From a virus: DNA of 64,000 nt. Below the pieces are notes generated by a model. That model did no database searches. It had not been told where the DNA came from and saw only the letters and a list, made by a program, of their open reading frames with translations. Positions 38,539-47,386 of the stretch are shown here, in pieces. The position numbers and the translations under genes were made by a program. Location: positions 1 to 64,000 of the IMG/VR virus record IMGVR_UViG_3300046512_000357. The stretch is one strand, 5' to 3'. The stretch's first letter is position 1; the number at the start of each line of letters is the position of its first letter.

Positions 38539-40111
38539 CCCGCCGGTCAAACTGACGCCGAAGCAGGCAAACATCTACTGCTGGGGATTCCAGAAAAAGG
38601 CCCGCTTCCGCGACGCGGTTTGCGGCCGGCGCTTCGGCAAGACGTTTCTGGGCAAGGCTGAGATCCGCCGTGCGGTGCGCTTGGCCGCCAAGTGGAATGT
38701 CAGCGTCGAGGACGAGATCTGGTACGGCGCGCCGACGTTCAAACAGGCGAAGCGCGTTTTCTGGCGCCGCCTGAAGCAGGCAATCCCGGCCAGCTGGCGC
38801 GCGAGCAAGCCGAACGAGACCGAGTGCTCGATTACGACGAAGGCCGGCCATGTGGTGCGGATCGTTGGTCTGGATTCATACGATAAGCCGTTCGCCGAGG
38901 CGATCACGTACACGGACATCGACCCGGTGGTCGAGGAGTGGCTGGAGAACATCGACCTGAGCGGCAACAACCTGACCGTGTTCGCGCACAGCGTATTCAC
39001 CGAGGGCATGGCTAAGGGGCTGACCCACATCCTGGTGGATATGCCGTCGACGGTGGACAAGGAAGGCCGCCAGAAGTACATCACCAAGGCCGACGAGAAG
39101 GCCGCCGGCCTGCGGCCGTACATGATCCACGTCAAGCCCGGCCAGGTGCTGGGCTGGCGGAGCCAGAAGGGCGCGGACGGCGTCGAGCGGCTAACCATGC
39201 TGCGCATGATGGAGTGCATCGAGGAGGATGACGGCCCATTTGGCGTCAAATCGGTGCCGCAGGTGCGCGTTTTGATCCCGGGCGCCTGGGCCACGTACCG
39301 CGAGGACAAGCAGAAGAAGGGCGAATGGGTGCTGGCCGAAGAGGGCGGCACGTCGATCGACTTCATCCCGCTGGTCACGTTCTACACGAAGCGCACCGGT
39401 TTCATGACCGCCGTGCCGCCGCTGCTGGACTTGGCTGACTTGAACATCAAGCACTGGCAGTCGTCGAGCGACCAGGACAGCATCCTGCACACCGCGCGCG
39501 TACCACTGCTATCGATCACGGGCCTGCAAGACGACGACAAAGTCGAGATCGGAGCCAAATCGTTTTTGCGGCTGCCGATGGGCGCCGAGGCGAAGTACGT
39601 CGAGCACACCGGCGCGGCAATCGATGCCGGCCGCGTGTCCCTGCAGGATCTGGAAAACCAGATGCGCGCTATGGGCGCCGAGCTGCTGGTTGAGACGCAG
39701 GTCGCCAGCACCGCGACCCAGAACAACATCGAGGACAGCGAGGCCAAGTGCCAGCTGTCGCGCATGGTGCAGTCTGAAGAGGACACGCTCGACAACGCCC
39801 TGGACATGATGCACCGCTGGATGAACCTCGAATACAACGGCGCGGTCGATATCTACGACGACTTCTCGTCCGACGCGATCCTGGCTACGGCCGGTCCGTT
39901 CGTGCTGGCGCTGATCCAGCTGGTGAACAACGGCCTGCTCGACAAGGAATCCGCCTTCGAAGAGATGCAGCGCTACGGCATCATCAATCCGGACAAAGTG
40001 TGGCAGGACGTGCAGGCGAAGCTCGAACTTGAGGGGCCGGTGTTCAGTGCGCCGCTGCCTCGGGCTCAGTCACCAGCGCCCACCCCAGCACCGGCGCCGG
40101 CCGTTGAATAA
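38513..40111 (+). CDS. Large terminase-portal fusion (deletion product)
   Basis: A 532-residue chimaera. Residues 1 to about 124 are the start of a large terminase (LTPKQANIYCWGFQKKARFRDAV, Walker A GRRFGKT at 38-44, WYGAPTFKQAKRVFWRRL, VRIVGLDSYD). From about residue 125 (KPFAEAITYTDIDPVVEEWLENIDLSG onward) the protein is a DUF4055 portal (ILVDMP, RPYMIHVKPGQVLGWR, IDFIPLVTFYTKRTGFM, PPLLDLADLNIKHWQSSSDQ). Missing are the terminase Walker B and nuclease domain and the first part of the portal. The junction is near 38885. The simplest reading is an in-frame deletion that leaves the prophage unable to package DNA. Confidence 0.87.
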   Translation: MSQTSPYSDPPVKLTPKQANIYCWGFQKKARFRDAVCGRRFGKTFLGKAEIRRAVRLAAKWNVSVEDEIWYGAPTFKQAKRVFWRRLKQAIPASWRASKPNETECSITTKAGHVVRIVGLDSYDKPFAEAITYTDIDPVVEEWLENIDLSGNNLTVFAHSVFTEGMAKGLTHILVDMPSTVDKEGRQKYITKADEKAAGLRPYMIHVKPGQVLGWRSQKGADGVERLTMLRMMECIEEDDGPFGVKSVPQVRVLIPGAWATYREDKQKKGEWVLAEEGGTSIDFIPLVTFYTKRTGFMTAVPPLLDLADLNIKHWQSSSDQDSILHTARVPLLSITGLQDDDKVEIGAKSFLRLPMGAEAKYVEHTGAAIDAGRVSLQDLENQMRAMGAELLVETQVASTATQNNIEDSEAKCQLSRMVQSEEDTLDNALDMMHRWMNLEYNGAVDIYDDFSSDAILATAGPFVLALIQLVNNGLLDKESAFEEMQRYGIINPDKVWQDVQAKLELEGPVFSAPLPRAQSPAPTPAPAPAVE

Positions 40112-41259
40112 TGAGCGCCCTCGAACAGTGGCTGCTTGAGGTACTGCTCGGCAACGGCATCAAGATGCTGCGCGCCGAGGCTGAGGTCAAGGCCAAGGTG
40201 CTGGCCCTGCTGGTGCTGATGCAGAAGGATTTGGTCAGCGTGCTGGCCAACGCCGGCGAGCTGTCGGTGATGGGTAAGCAGGCCAAGGCTGCGCTGCTGC
40301 GCGAATCGAACGACCTGATCGCCAGCTACTACGGCCGGGCGCTGGTGCAGATGGATCTGTTCGGCGTGGCTGATGTGGAGTCGCTGGGCGTGCGGAAGGC
40401 GCTGGCGGCCGTGATCGAGCGTGCGGCGCCGGGCCACATCAGCGCCGAGGTGCGCCTGGGCCTGAGCATCCCGTCTGAGACCTACCTGAAGAAGCTTGTC
40501 AGCGACGTGCTGATCCAAGGCTCGCCGGCGAAGAGCTGGTGGCTGCGCCAGCAGCAGGACACCCAGTTCAAGGTGGCGACCCAGATCCGCATCGGCGCGG
40601 CGCAAGGCGAGACGAACGCGCAGATCATCAAGCGCATCGTCGGCGAAGAGGCGAAGGTCGTACCGGCCGTGGCCGCGCCGACCGCCAAGGCGCCGGTGCC
40701 GGAGATTCAGCCGGGTATGCCGGGCGTGATGCCGCTGGCGAAGAAGAACGCCGCCGCCATCGTGCAGACGAGCATGGCGACCGTCTCCGCCGCCGCGCGC
40801 CGCGCCGCGCTGGAACTGAACAAGGACGTGACCAACGGCTTCATGCAGGTCAGTACCCTGGACAGCCACACAAGCCTGACGTGCATCGCCTACAGCGGCG
40901 CGTGCTGGAACTGGGAATACGAGCCGATCAATGGCAATGACTTGCCGTGGAACGGCGGCGTGCCGCGCCACTGGAACTGCCGCAGCGCCGAGATTGCGCT
41001 GATGAAGACGCTGCGCGAGATGGGCATCGACATGGACGAGCCAGAGGCTGGCCAGCGCGCTTCAGCCGCCGGCCCGATCAGTGCCAAGACCAGCTTTGCC
41101 GACTTCCTCAAGATGATGGGGCCGGAATACCAGGACGAGACGTTGGGCAAGGGCAGGGCCGAGCTGTTCCGCGCCGGCAAGCTGACGCCGCGCGAGCTGG
41201 TCGACGTATCCGGGCGGCCGCTGAAGCTATCGCAGCTCAAGGAGGAGTACTCGAACTGA
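40111..41259 (+). CDS. Head morphogenesis (Mu gpF-like) minor capsid protein
   Basis: A 382-residue protein. The C-terminal part carries the family pattern (NAAAIVQTSMATVSAAARRAALE, STLDSHTSLTCIAYSGACW, GVPRHWNCRSAEI), with paired Cys. It would be a minor head protein acting with the portal. Start overlaps the previous stop (TAATG). Confidence 0.86.
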   Translation: MSALEQWLLEVLLGNGIKMLRAEAEVKAKVLALLVLMQKDLVSVLANAGELSVMGKQAKAALLRESNDLIASYYGRALVQMDLFGVADVESLGVRKALAAVIERAAPGHISAEVRLGLSIPSETYLKKLVSDVLIQGSPAKSWWLRQQQDTQFKVATQIRIGAAQGETNAQIIKRIVGEEAKVVPAVAAPTAKAPVPEIQPGMPGVMPLAKKNAAAIVQTSMATVSAAARRAALELNKDVTNGFMQVSTLDSHTSLTCIAYSGACWNWEYEPINGNDLPWNGGVPRHWNCRSAEIALMKTLREMGIDMDEPEAGQRASAAGPISAKTSFADFLKMMGPEYQDETLGKGRAELFRAGKLTPRELVDVSGRPLKLSQLKEEYSN

Positions 41260-41274
41260 TGTAGAATCTGGCGT

Positions 41275-41487
41275 ATGACCTTTGACGCCAAATCCCTGCT
41301 GACCGCGCCGCTGCCGCCCGACCTCACGGTTGACGGGCTGGCCGCTGCACTTGCGCAACTCCAGGCTGCTGGCATGGGTGACGCCAGCGTGGAGCTACCC
41401 GGTGGCGCGCCGATCAGGAAGATCAATTTGGTGGCGCACGGCGAGAAGCCTGCGCACTTTGTTTTAACGGGAATGGAGCAGAAGTAG
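41275..41487 (+). CDS. Small hypothetical protein
   Basis: A 70-residue protein (MTFDAKSLLTAPLPPDLTVDGLAAALAQLQAAGMGDASVELPG). No ribosome site is evident. TAGAAT lies 7 bp before the ATG, so it could have its own promoter and a leaderless mRNA. Function unknown. Confidence 0.6.
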   Translation: MTFDAKSLLTAPLPPDLTVDGLAAALAQLQAAGMGDASVELPGGAPIRKINLVAHGEKPAHFVLTGMEQK

Positions 41488-41488
41488 C

Positions 41489-42280
41489 GTGCGTGAAGCT
41501 GTAACCATCGAATCAGCTAAGCGATTTCAAGACTACGCAGCTGGATTCGTTCGCCCACTGTTAAGTCCGTCGAAACAGCGCCGCCCCGAGGTTGTCGGTA
41601 CTGGTTTGCTAATTGAGCATAACTCGGCGTTTTACATTGCCTCTGCTGCGCACGTAATGAACAATTTTCACTCGATGTGGTTTCACCACATCGAAACCGA
41701 GCTTCGTCCTGTATCGGGCTTGCTGGAGTTGACGAGGGCTTTCGGCGATAGCAGTTCTGCTGACCCTTTGGATATTGGGGTAGTACGCTTGGCGGGTGGC
41801 CCTATGCCTCCCTATTCCAACTGGAATGCCCTTCCTTCGGAGTTGTTGCGAGCGCAACCGCTGCCCCGAGCACCTGAGGGATACGCTTTCGTCGGGTTCC
41901 CCTCATCCAGAAGTAAAGCGAACCCAGCCGATATGGTTTTCAAGGTCAGCTACGCCGGTATAAATGGCATGTCGACCGCACCACACAAATACGAAGAACT
42001 CTGCTTTTCGCCCGAGAATCACCTTTTATTCGATGTCGATCGAGGAAAGGTGATGAGGGATGGGCAAAGCTGGAATTTCCCATCGATGCACGGCATTTCC
42101 GGCTCGCCTATTTGGCACAAAGACGAAGCGGGCGTGCACATTGTGGGAATAGCTATTGAATATCACGCTAAGCACAACGTATTGGTCGCTACCGATATCG
42201 GCGTCGTTATTGGTCTGGTTCGACGGTTAGAAAAAGAGGTTGCCCGTCGGATGGGCGAGAATTCTACGCAATTCGATTAG
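41489..42280 (+). CDS. Trypsin-like serine protease (cargo gene)
   Basis: A 263-residue protein with a chymotrypsin-fold triad: His in IASAAHVMNNF, Asp in DPLDIGVVRL, Ser in HGISGSPIWH. No signal peptide, so probably cytoplasmic. It lies between head genes but is AT-richer and ends with its own terminator, suggesting inserted cargo. Lone trypsin-like proteases also occur in anti-phage systems; the GTG start has GGAG somewhat far upstream. Confidence 0.78.
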   Translation: MREAVTIESAKRFQDYAAGFVRPLLSPSKQRRPEVVGTGLLIEHNSAFYIASAAHVMNNFHSMWFHHIETELRPVSGLLELTRAFGDSSSADPLDIGVVRLAGGPMPPYSNWNALPSELLRAQPLPRAPEGYAFVGFPSSRSKANPADMVFKVSYAGINGMSTAPHKYEELCFSPENHLLFDVDRGKVMRDGQSWNFPSMHGISGSPIWHKDEAGVHIVGIAIEYHAKHNVLVATDIGVVIGLVRRLEKEVARRMGENSTQFD

Positions 42281-42311
42281 ATCCTGTATCCAAATTTAGA
42301 TTCAATAACCA

Positions 42312-42335
42312 AACCGCCCTCGAGGCGGTTTTTTT
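42312..42335 (+). terminator. Terminator after the protease gene
   Basis: AACCGCC-CTCGA-GGCGGTT plus seven T. Same stem as the late-leader terminator, with a different loop. Confidence 0.85.
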
Positions 42336-42408
42336 ATGCCGCAAGCGGACGCGACGCGGTGCACGGCCGGAAGGCCATCGATAGGGCGGATGCCCGGAAA
42401 GTCAGACC

Positions 42409-43218
42409 ATGCCATTCAAATTCAACGCCGACGGCACCATTGCGATGGACGCCAACGCGAAACTGCCCATCTTCATCCACCCGAACGGTACCGAGGCGCC
42501 TTTCGACGCGGACAATACGTTGGGCACGATCACGCGCCTGAACGGAGAGGCCAAAACTCACCGCGAGGCCAAGGAAGCCGCTGAGCTGAAGCTGAAGACC
42601 TTCGACGGCATCGAAGACGGCGTGGCCGCGCTGGCCGCCCTGAACACAGTGAAGAGCCTCAGCGTCGGCGACCTGAAGACTGCGGCCCAGGTCAAGGAAA
42701 TCCAGGACGCCGCAGCCAAGACCGCTCAAGAGCAGGTCGCTGCCCAGGCCAAGGCAAACGCGACCCAGATTCAAGAGCTGAGCGCTCAGCTGGAAAAGCG
42801 CACCAACGAACTGAACACCCATATGATCGGCGGCGGTTTCTCCAGCTCGAAGCTGTTCACCGATGACAAGCATCCAGCACGTCTGCAAATCCATCCCGAG
42901 ATGGCAAAGGCATATTTCGGTGCCAATTTCAAGGTCGAGGACGGCAAGATGGTCCCGTACGATGCCGCTGGCAACAAGATCTTTTCGCCGACCCGCCCCG
43001 GCGAGATCGCCGATTTCGACGAGGGCCTGACGCACCTGGTGCAAGCTTGCCCATTTAAAGACCAGATCCTGAAAGCAAGCGGGGCATCCGGCGGCGGCGC
43101 CCAAGGCGGAAAGGGCGGTGCCGGTGCGGCGAAGCAAGTAACGCGTGCTCAGTACGAAGCCGCCGACCCATCCGCGCGTCCAGGCCTGCTGGCCGGCGGC
43201 GCCGTTCTGGTCGACTGA
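42409..43218 (+). CDS. Scaffold-like protein (DUF6651)
   Basis: A 269-residue protein: FKFNADGTIAMDANAKLPIFIHPNGTEAPFDADNTLGTITRLNGEAKTHREAK, a central Ala/Gln coiled coil (QVKEIQDAAAKTAQEQVAAQAKANATQIQELSAQLEKRTNEL) and a Gly-rich C terminus. Position directly before the coat gene supports a scaffold role. Confidence 0.82.
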   Translation: MPFKFNADGTIAMDANAKLPIFIHPNGTEAPFDADNTLGTITRLNGEAKTHREAKEAAELKLKTFDGIEDGVAALAALNTVKSLSVGDLKTAAQVKEIQDAAAKTAQEQVAAQAKANATQIQELSAQLEKRTNELNTHMIGGGFSSSKLFTDDKHPARLQIHPEMAKAYFGANFKVEDGKMVPYDAAGNKIFSPTRPGEIADFDEGLTHLVQACPFKDQILKASGASGGGAQGGKGGAGAAKQVTRAQYEAADPSARPGLLAGGAVLVD

Positions 43219-43238
43219 TTCACCAATCTGCTTCACCC

Positions 43239-43266
43239 AAGGCCTGCCACAGAGCAGGGCCTTTTT
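43239..43266 (+). terminator. Hairpin between scaffold and coat genes
   Basis: AAGGCCTGC and GCA(G)GGCCTT form a stem with one bulge followed by three extra T. It may lower read-through or process the mRNA between scaffold and coat. Confidence 0.55.
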
Positions 43267-43380
43267 GTATCCGTAGTACCTGCAACACATCGCCAACGCC
43301 TGGATGGGGGTTGGTGCTTTGGGCTGGATGGCCTGTCTGCTTCGCAAATTCCAAACCACCAACTTCCAAAAGGCTACACC

Positions 43381-44745
43381 ATGAAGAAAACCATGCTGTC
43401 GGTCATGGCGCTGTGCGCTCTGGTCTTCTCCTCGGCCGCTCACGCGGTCACCGCCTTCGGTCACAAGGCCTGCGATGTTGTCGCGGCCGTACCGGCGAAA
43501 GCGGAGTTCTACGCCCGCGTCGTCGCCGAACTGGGCTATCGCTACCTGTGGAACTACTCGGCGCGCACCGGCCTGATCCTGGGCGCCAACAACCTGACCG
43601 GCCTGATCACCTCGATCTACAACGCGATGGACGTAGTCTCCCGCGAGCAGGTCGGCATGATCCCGGCGGTCACGGCGGACATGACGTTCGCCCGAGCTGC
43701 TGTTGGCCAGACCGTGACCTCGCCGGTCGCACCGGCCGCGACCGCAACGGACATCACGCCGGCCGTGACGCCGCCAAATGATGGCGACCAGAATATCGGC
43801 AACAAGTCGGTGACGCTGACCAAGGCCCGCCGCGTGCCGATCCGCTGGAATGGTGAAGAAAAGCTGGCACTGGACAACAACGGCGCCAGCTACAACATCA
43901 TCCTGCGCGATCAAATCGCCCAAGGCATGCGCACGCTGTGCAACGAGGTCGAGAGCGACTTGGCTGCGCTGCACGTGAAGGCATCGCGTGCCTACGGCAC
44001 CCCCGGCACTGCACCGTTCGGCACCGCTGCCGACCTGAGCGATACCGCCGGCGCGCTGCGCATCCTGGAAGACAACGGTGCACAAGGCCTGGATTTCCAG
44101 CTGGTGCTGGGTTCGGCCGCCATGCAAAACATGCGCGGCAAGCAGTCGGGTCTGTTCAAAGTAAATGAGGCCGGCCGCGAAGACATGCTGCGCAACGGCA
44201 TCACCGACCGCCTGCAAAACTTCGCGCTGCGCCAGTCCGGCCAGATCAAACGCCCAGTGGCCGGTACCGCTGCAGGTGCGACGACCAACGCCACTGGCTA
44301 TGCTGTTGGCGCAACGGTCATCACCCTGGCTGCCGCCGGCACGGGCTCCCAACTGGCTGGCGACGTAATTCAGTTCGCCGGTGATGCCAACAAGTACGTA
44401 GTGTCCAGCGGCGATGCGAGTTCGGCCGATGGCGGCACGATCACGCTGGCGGCACCTGGCCTTCTGCAGGCAATCCCGGCGGCTGCGACTGCCATCACGG
44501 TAGCGGCACAGGGCTTCCGCAACATGTTCTTCGCCCGATCGGCCATCGTCCTGGCCACGCGCGTGCCCGCGCTGCCGGCGCAAGGTGACTCGGCCGTCGA
44601 TCGCACCATCGTGACCGATCCCGTATCTGGCCTGTCGTTCGAGATCAGCATGTACATGCAATACCGCCAAGTGCAGCTGGAAATTGCACTGGTCTGGGGC
44701 GTGGGTTCGGCCAAGGATGAGCATATCGGCATCCTGCTGGGCTAA
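43381..44745 (+). CDS. P22-type major capsid protein with signal-like N terminus
   Basis: A 454-residue protein. From about residue 66 it is a P22 coat-family protein (ANNLTGLITSIYNAMDVVSREQVGMIPAV, DITPAVTPPNDGDQNIGN, ITKARRVP-like TLTKARRVPIRWNGEE, DQIAQGMRTLCNEVESDL, DPVSGLSFEISMYMQYRQVQLEIALVWG). Residues 1-65 are extra: a textbook Sec signal (KKTMLSVMALCALVFSSAAHA) and about 40 further residues. AAAGG lies 7 bp before this ATG, and no start codon or ribosome site exists at the usual family start. A 12-bp direct repeat (43567 and 43597) flanks the join. Confidence 0.88.
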   Translation: MKKTMLSVMALCALVFSSAAHAVTAFGHKACDVVAAVPAKAEFYARVVAELGYRYLWNYSARTGLILGANNLTGLITSIYNAMDVVSREQVGMIPAVTADMTFARAAVGQTVTSPVAPAATATDITPAVTPPNDGDQNIGNKSVTLTKARRVPIRWNGEEKLALDNNGASYNIILRDQIAQGMRTLCNEVESDLAALHVKASRAYGTPGTAPFGTAADLSDTAGALRILEDNGAQGLDFQLVLGSAAMQNMRGKQSGLFKVNEAGREDMLRNGITDRLQNFALRQSGQIKRPVAGTAAGATTNATGYAVGATVITLAAAGTGSQLAGDVIQFAGDANKYVVSSGDASSADGGTITLAAPGLLQAIPAAATAITVAAQGFRNMFFARSAIVLATRVPALPAQGDSAVDRTIVTDPVSGLSFEISMYMQYRQVQLEIALVWGVGSAKDEHIGILLG

Positions 44746-44795
44746 TCGATTACAACCGGCGGCCAGCACGGCGCCGGGCAACCTGCGAGAACAAC

Positions 44796-45257
44796 ATGCC
44801 TACCATCAAAATCAAATCAAGCCATCCGAGCCAGGGTGATTTCGTCATCATCAACGCGGCCGACTTCGACGCCGAGAAGCACGAGCCGTTCGATCAGGAG
44901 TCGTATGATGCGCTGCGCGGTGCGGTCCAGTCAGGCGGCCTGCTGCCGTCGGCGCCAGAGGTTCTGGCCGCACGTGACCAACTGCTGGCCCGCTCCGACG
45001 AACTGGACGACCGCGAACTACAGATCAACCAACGCGCGCTGTCGCTGGACGACCGTGAGCAACAGCTGTTGGAGCGCGAACAGGCGAATGCGACCGAAGC
45101 GCAGCGCCTTGCGGATCTGGCCGCCGCGCGCGCCGTCGCACCGGACTACAGCGCCATGTCCAAGGACGAACTGCACGCCGCGCTCAATGTGAAAGGCACT
45201 CAGTTCCCGGCCGCTGCAAACAAGGCTGAGCTGATCGCGCTGCTGACCGCCGCGTAA
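44796..45257 (+). CDS. Head-associated protein with coiled coil and HeH-like end
   Basis: A 153-residue protein. N-terminal small domain (IKIKSSHPSQGDFVIINAADFDAEKHEPFD), central coiled coil (RDQLLARSDELDDRELQINQRALSLDDREQQLLEREQ) and a C-terminal SAP/HeH-like helical hairpin (SKDELHAALNVKGTQFPAAANKAELIALL). Typical of proteins coded after the coat gene; a head-completion role is inferred. Confidence 0.75.
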   Translation: MPTIKIKSSHPSQGDFVIINAADFDAEKHEPFDQESYDALRGAVQSGGLLPSAPEVLAARDQLLARSDELDDRELQINQRALSLDDREQQLLEREQANATEAQRLADLAAARAVAPDYSAMSKDELHAALNVKGTQFPAAANKAELIALLTAA

Positions 45258-45323
45258 TCCCGCCTCGCTCCACCTCCAGCCCGCCGCGTGCGGGCTTTTT
45301 CAATTCCACCGCCGAGATAGCCA

Positions 45324-46886
45324 ATGTCCCAGACCACCACGATCAAAGTAGGCGAGTCCGCCAAGACCATCACGCTGCCTGAGGGTAAGGCGCTGATCCT
45401 GAATGGCGCTGCTGGCGCGGTAGGCATGGCCTACCTGCTGGACCCGGTGCTGGGCGGCACTAATTCGGCGAAGACGTGGGTAGTTGGTACCGGCGCGCTG
45501 GCGCCCATCGGACCATACGCGAACTCGCAGAAAATAATGTTGACATGCTCTGCCGTCTCTATCGACGCCACCATGCAGGATGCGGTGCTGAATTTGCCGA
45601 CGACTGCCGCTGCTGCGACGCCGGCCTCAACGCCACCACCGTTGAGCACAATTGCCCGTCAGCGCATCTACGGAGTGGTCAGCAACGCGACCGTCAACGC
45701 GTGCATGCATGAGATCCGGCAGGCGCCAGAGCACTACGACGCCGTCAAAGTTGTCCTGACCGGGGCCGCATCGGTGCCGGAAAATGCGTTCAAGGTCGGT
45801 GTTTCGCCGTCGGCTGCATATAACGACGGTTTCCATCCTGTCGATGCGACCGGCGCGGTCATTGCGCCGATTGTCGGCACGTTCGGCAGTACCAATCTGA
45901 CCGACTTCCGCAATACCGGGGGCGGTGCACCGACTGGCGTCGTTACCGGCACCTCCGGCCAAAACGCGGACTTCACGCTGATCGAGGGCATGCTCCAGAC
46001 CGATTGGATTCCCTGCAAATCCCTACCGCGCACGGACTTCCCGAACCGGCGCCCGCTGATCATGACGCGCATCTGGGGCACGAATCCTCCCGCCGTCATC
46101 GGCGTTGCGCAATCCAACAACGGCAATGCCAATCCGTGGACGCAAATCGACCCCGACTACATGTCGGGCTACTGGGCCGCTGACTATACCGGCAGCACGC
46201 CGAGCACGCCGCCGGTGCAAAGCAGCATCCCGTCGTATGACATGCTGTTCCAGCTGCGCGGGAAACTCTGCCAGTCCATAGCTGGTGCTGGCGATTCGAT
46301 CATGCAGGGCTGGGTTCAGACTACGGCAGTGCCTCAATGGGGCGGAACTATCAACGGCTGGGCGCGGCGCTTGGTGCAGAAGATCATCGACGGTGGCGGC
46401 GTTGCGTCGTACACGGCGCTGTGCCAATATGGGAACAAGTCGTTGCTGTTCCACAATCGCGCGTACAACTGCCTGCTGACCGGCGGCATCACGCACCTGT
46501 TGCTGATGCCGTGGTCCGTGAACGAAGCGCCGGACGGCGTTGCTTCGGTGCCGCCAGCGCTGGCGCGGACGTCTCAACTGATCGCTATGGCGGCTGCGCG
46601 CAACGTGAAGATCATCATCGTTCGCCCGTGGGCTGGCCAGGGCCAGGACTTGGCCTGTTTCAATCTGGTCCAGGCTTACTGCGACAAACTGGCCGCCTCT
46701 GGCGTGGCCGTGCTCGACGCGCGCGCCATCGTCGCGGCGGACATCACGACCAACGCAATGCGCCCTGAGTTCCTCACCAAAAAGGCAGACGGCACCACGG
46801 TCGACGTCATCCACTTGAACGAGCCTGGTCACGAAGCCGTCGCGCAGTTTGCCTATGACAATCGCACCAAATTCGGGCTGGCTTAA
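45324..46886 (+). CDS. SGNH-hydrolase structural protein
   Basis: A 520-residue protein. The N-terminal 290 residues are beta-rich (capsid decoration or adhesin type). The C-terminal 220 residues form an SGNH esterase: block I AGAGDSIMQG (nucleophile Ser), oxyanion Gly/Asn region LCQYGNKS and LLMPWSVNEA, and the Asp-His pair in DVIHLNEPGHEAV. Such domains deacetylate polysaccharides. Finding one between coat and connector genes rather than with fibres is unusual. Confidence 0.8.
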   Translation: MSQTTTIKVGESAKTITLPEGKALILNGAAGAVGMAYLLDPVLGGTNSAKTWVVGTGALAPIGPYANSQKIMLTCSAVSIDATMQDAVLNLPTTAAAATPASTPPPLSTIARQRIYGVVSNATVNACMHEIRQAPEHYDAVKVVLTGAASVPENAFKVGVSPSAAYNDGFHPVDATGAVIAPIVGTFGSTNLTDFRNTGGGAPTGVVTGTSGQNADFTLIEGMLQTDWIPCKSLPRTDFPNRRPLIMTRIWGTNPPAVIGVAQSNNGNANPWTQIDPDYMSGYWAADYTGSTPSTPPVQSSIPSYDMLFQLRGKLCQSIAGAGDSIMQGWVQTTAVPQWGGTINGWARRLVQKIIDGGGVASYTALCQYGNKSLLFHNRAYNCLLTGGITHLLLMPWSVNEAPDGVASVPPALARTSQLIAMAAARNVKIIIVRPWAGQGQDLACFNLVQAYCDKLAASGVAVLDARAIVAADITTNAMRPEFLTKKADGTTVDVIHLNEPGHEAVAQFAYDNRTKFGLA

Positions 46887-46888
46887 CC

Positions 46889-47386
46889 ATGCTGACTATC
46901 GAAACCGGCGCCGGCCTGCCGAATGCCGAGAGCTACGCCAGCGTGGCGCAGGCTGATGCACGTTGCGCAGCGCTGGGTGTGACTGATTGGGCGCCGCGCG
47001 CGGACGCCGACAAGGAAGTGGCGCTGCGCAACGCGACCCAGTTCATGCTGGCGACGTACCGGAGCCGCTGGGCGGGCCGCCGCGTCTATCAGGCGCAGGT
47101 TCTGGACTGGCCGCGCTGGAATGTGGTGGTGGACGGCTTCCCGGTGCTCAGCACCATCGTGCCGGTCGAGGTGGTGAACGCCTGTATCGACCTGGCTGCG
47201 CGTGCCGCCGGCGGCACCGAACTGTTGCCGGATCTGGAACGCACCATCAAGCAGGATACCGTCGGCCCGATCACCACCATCTACGAGGACGGCTCGCCGG
47301 AACGCCCGCGCTACACGGCCGTCGACAGCATGCTCGCGCCGTACCTGTGCGGCTCGGGGACGTCGGGAAGGCTGGTGCGCGGATGA
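46889..47386 (+). CDS. DnaT-like head-tail connector
   Basis: A 165-residue protein: GLPNAESYASVAQADARCAALG, VALRNATQFMLATYRSRWAGRRVYQAQVLDWPRW, VVNACIDLAARAAGG is the pattern of the phage DnaT-like/connector family that docks under the portal. Confidence 0.82.
   Translation: MLTIETGAGLPNAESYASVAQADARCAALGVTDWAPRADADKEVALRNATQFMLATYRSRWAGRRVYQAQVLDWPRWNVVVDGFPVLSTIVPVEVVNACIDLAARAAGGTELLPDLERTIKQDTVGPITTIYEDGSPERPRYTAVDSMLAPYLCGSGTSGRLVRG

Noticed and set aside
41151-41158. GGGCAGGG, a KOPS-like octamer
   Set aside because: A single occurrence in 64 kb was noted; without counting the motif this cannot be distinguished from chance and is not tied to the FtsK-gamma fusion.
42334-44781. Very long open frame (815 codons) on the minus strand across scaffold and coat genes
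   Set aside because: It lies wholly antisense to two recognised structural genes, has no ribosome site and a composition typical of antisense GC-rich frames.
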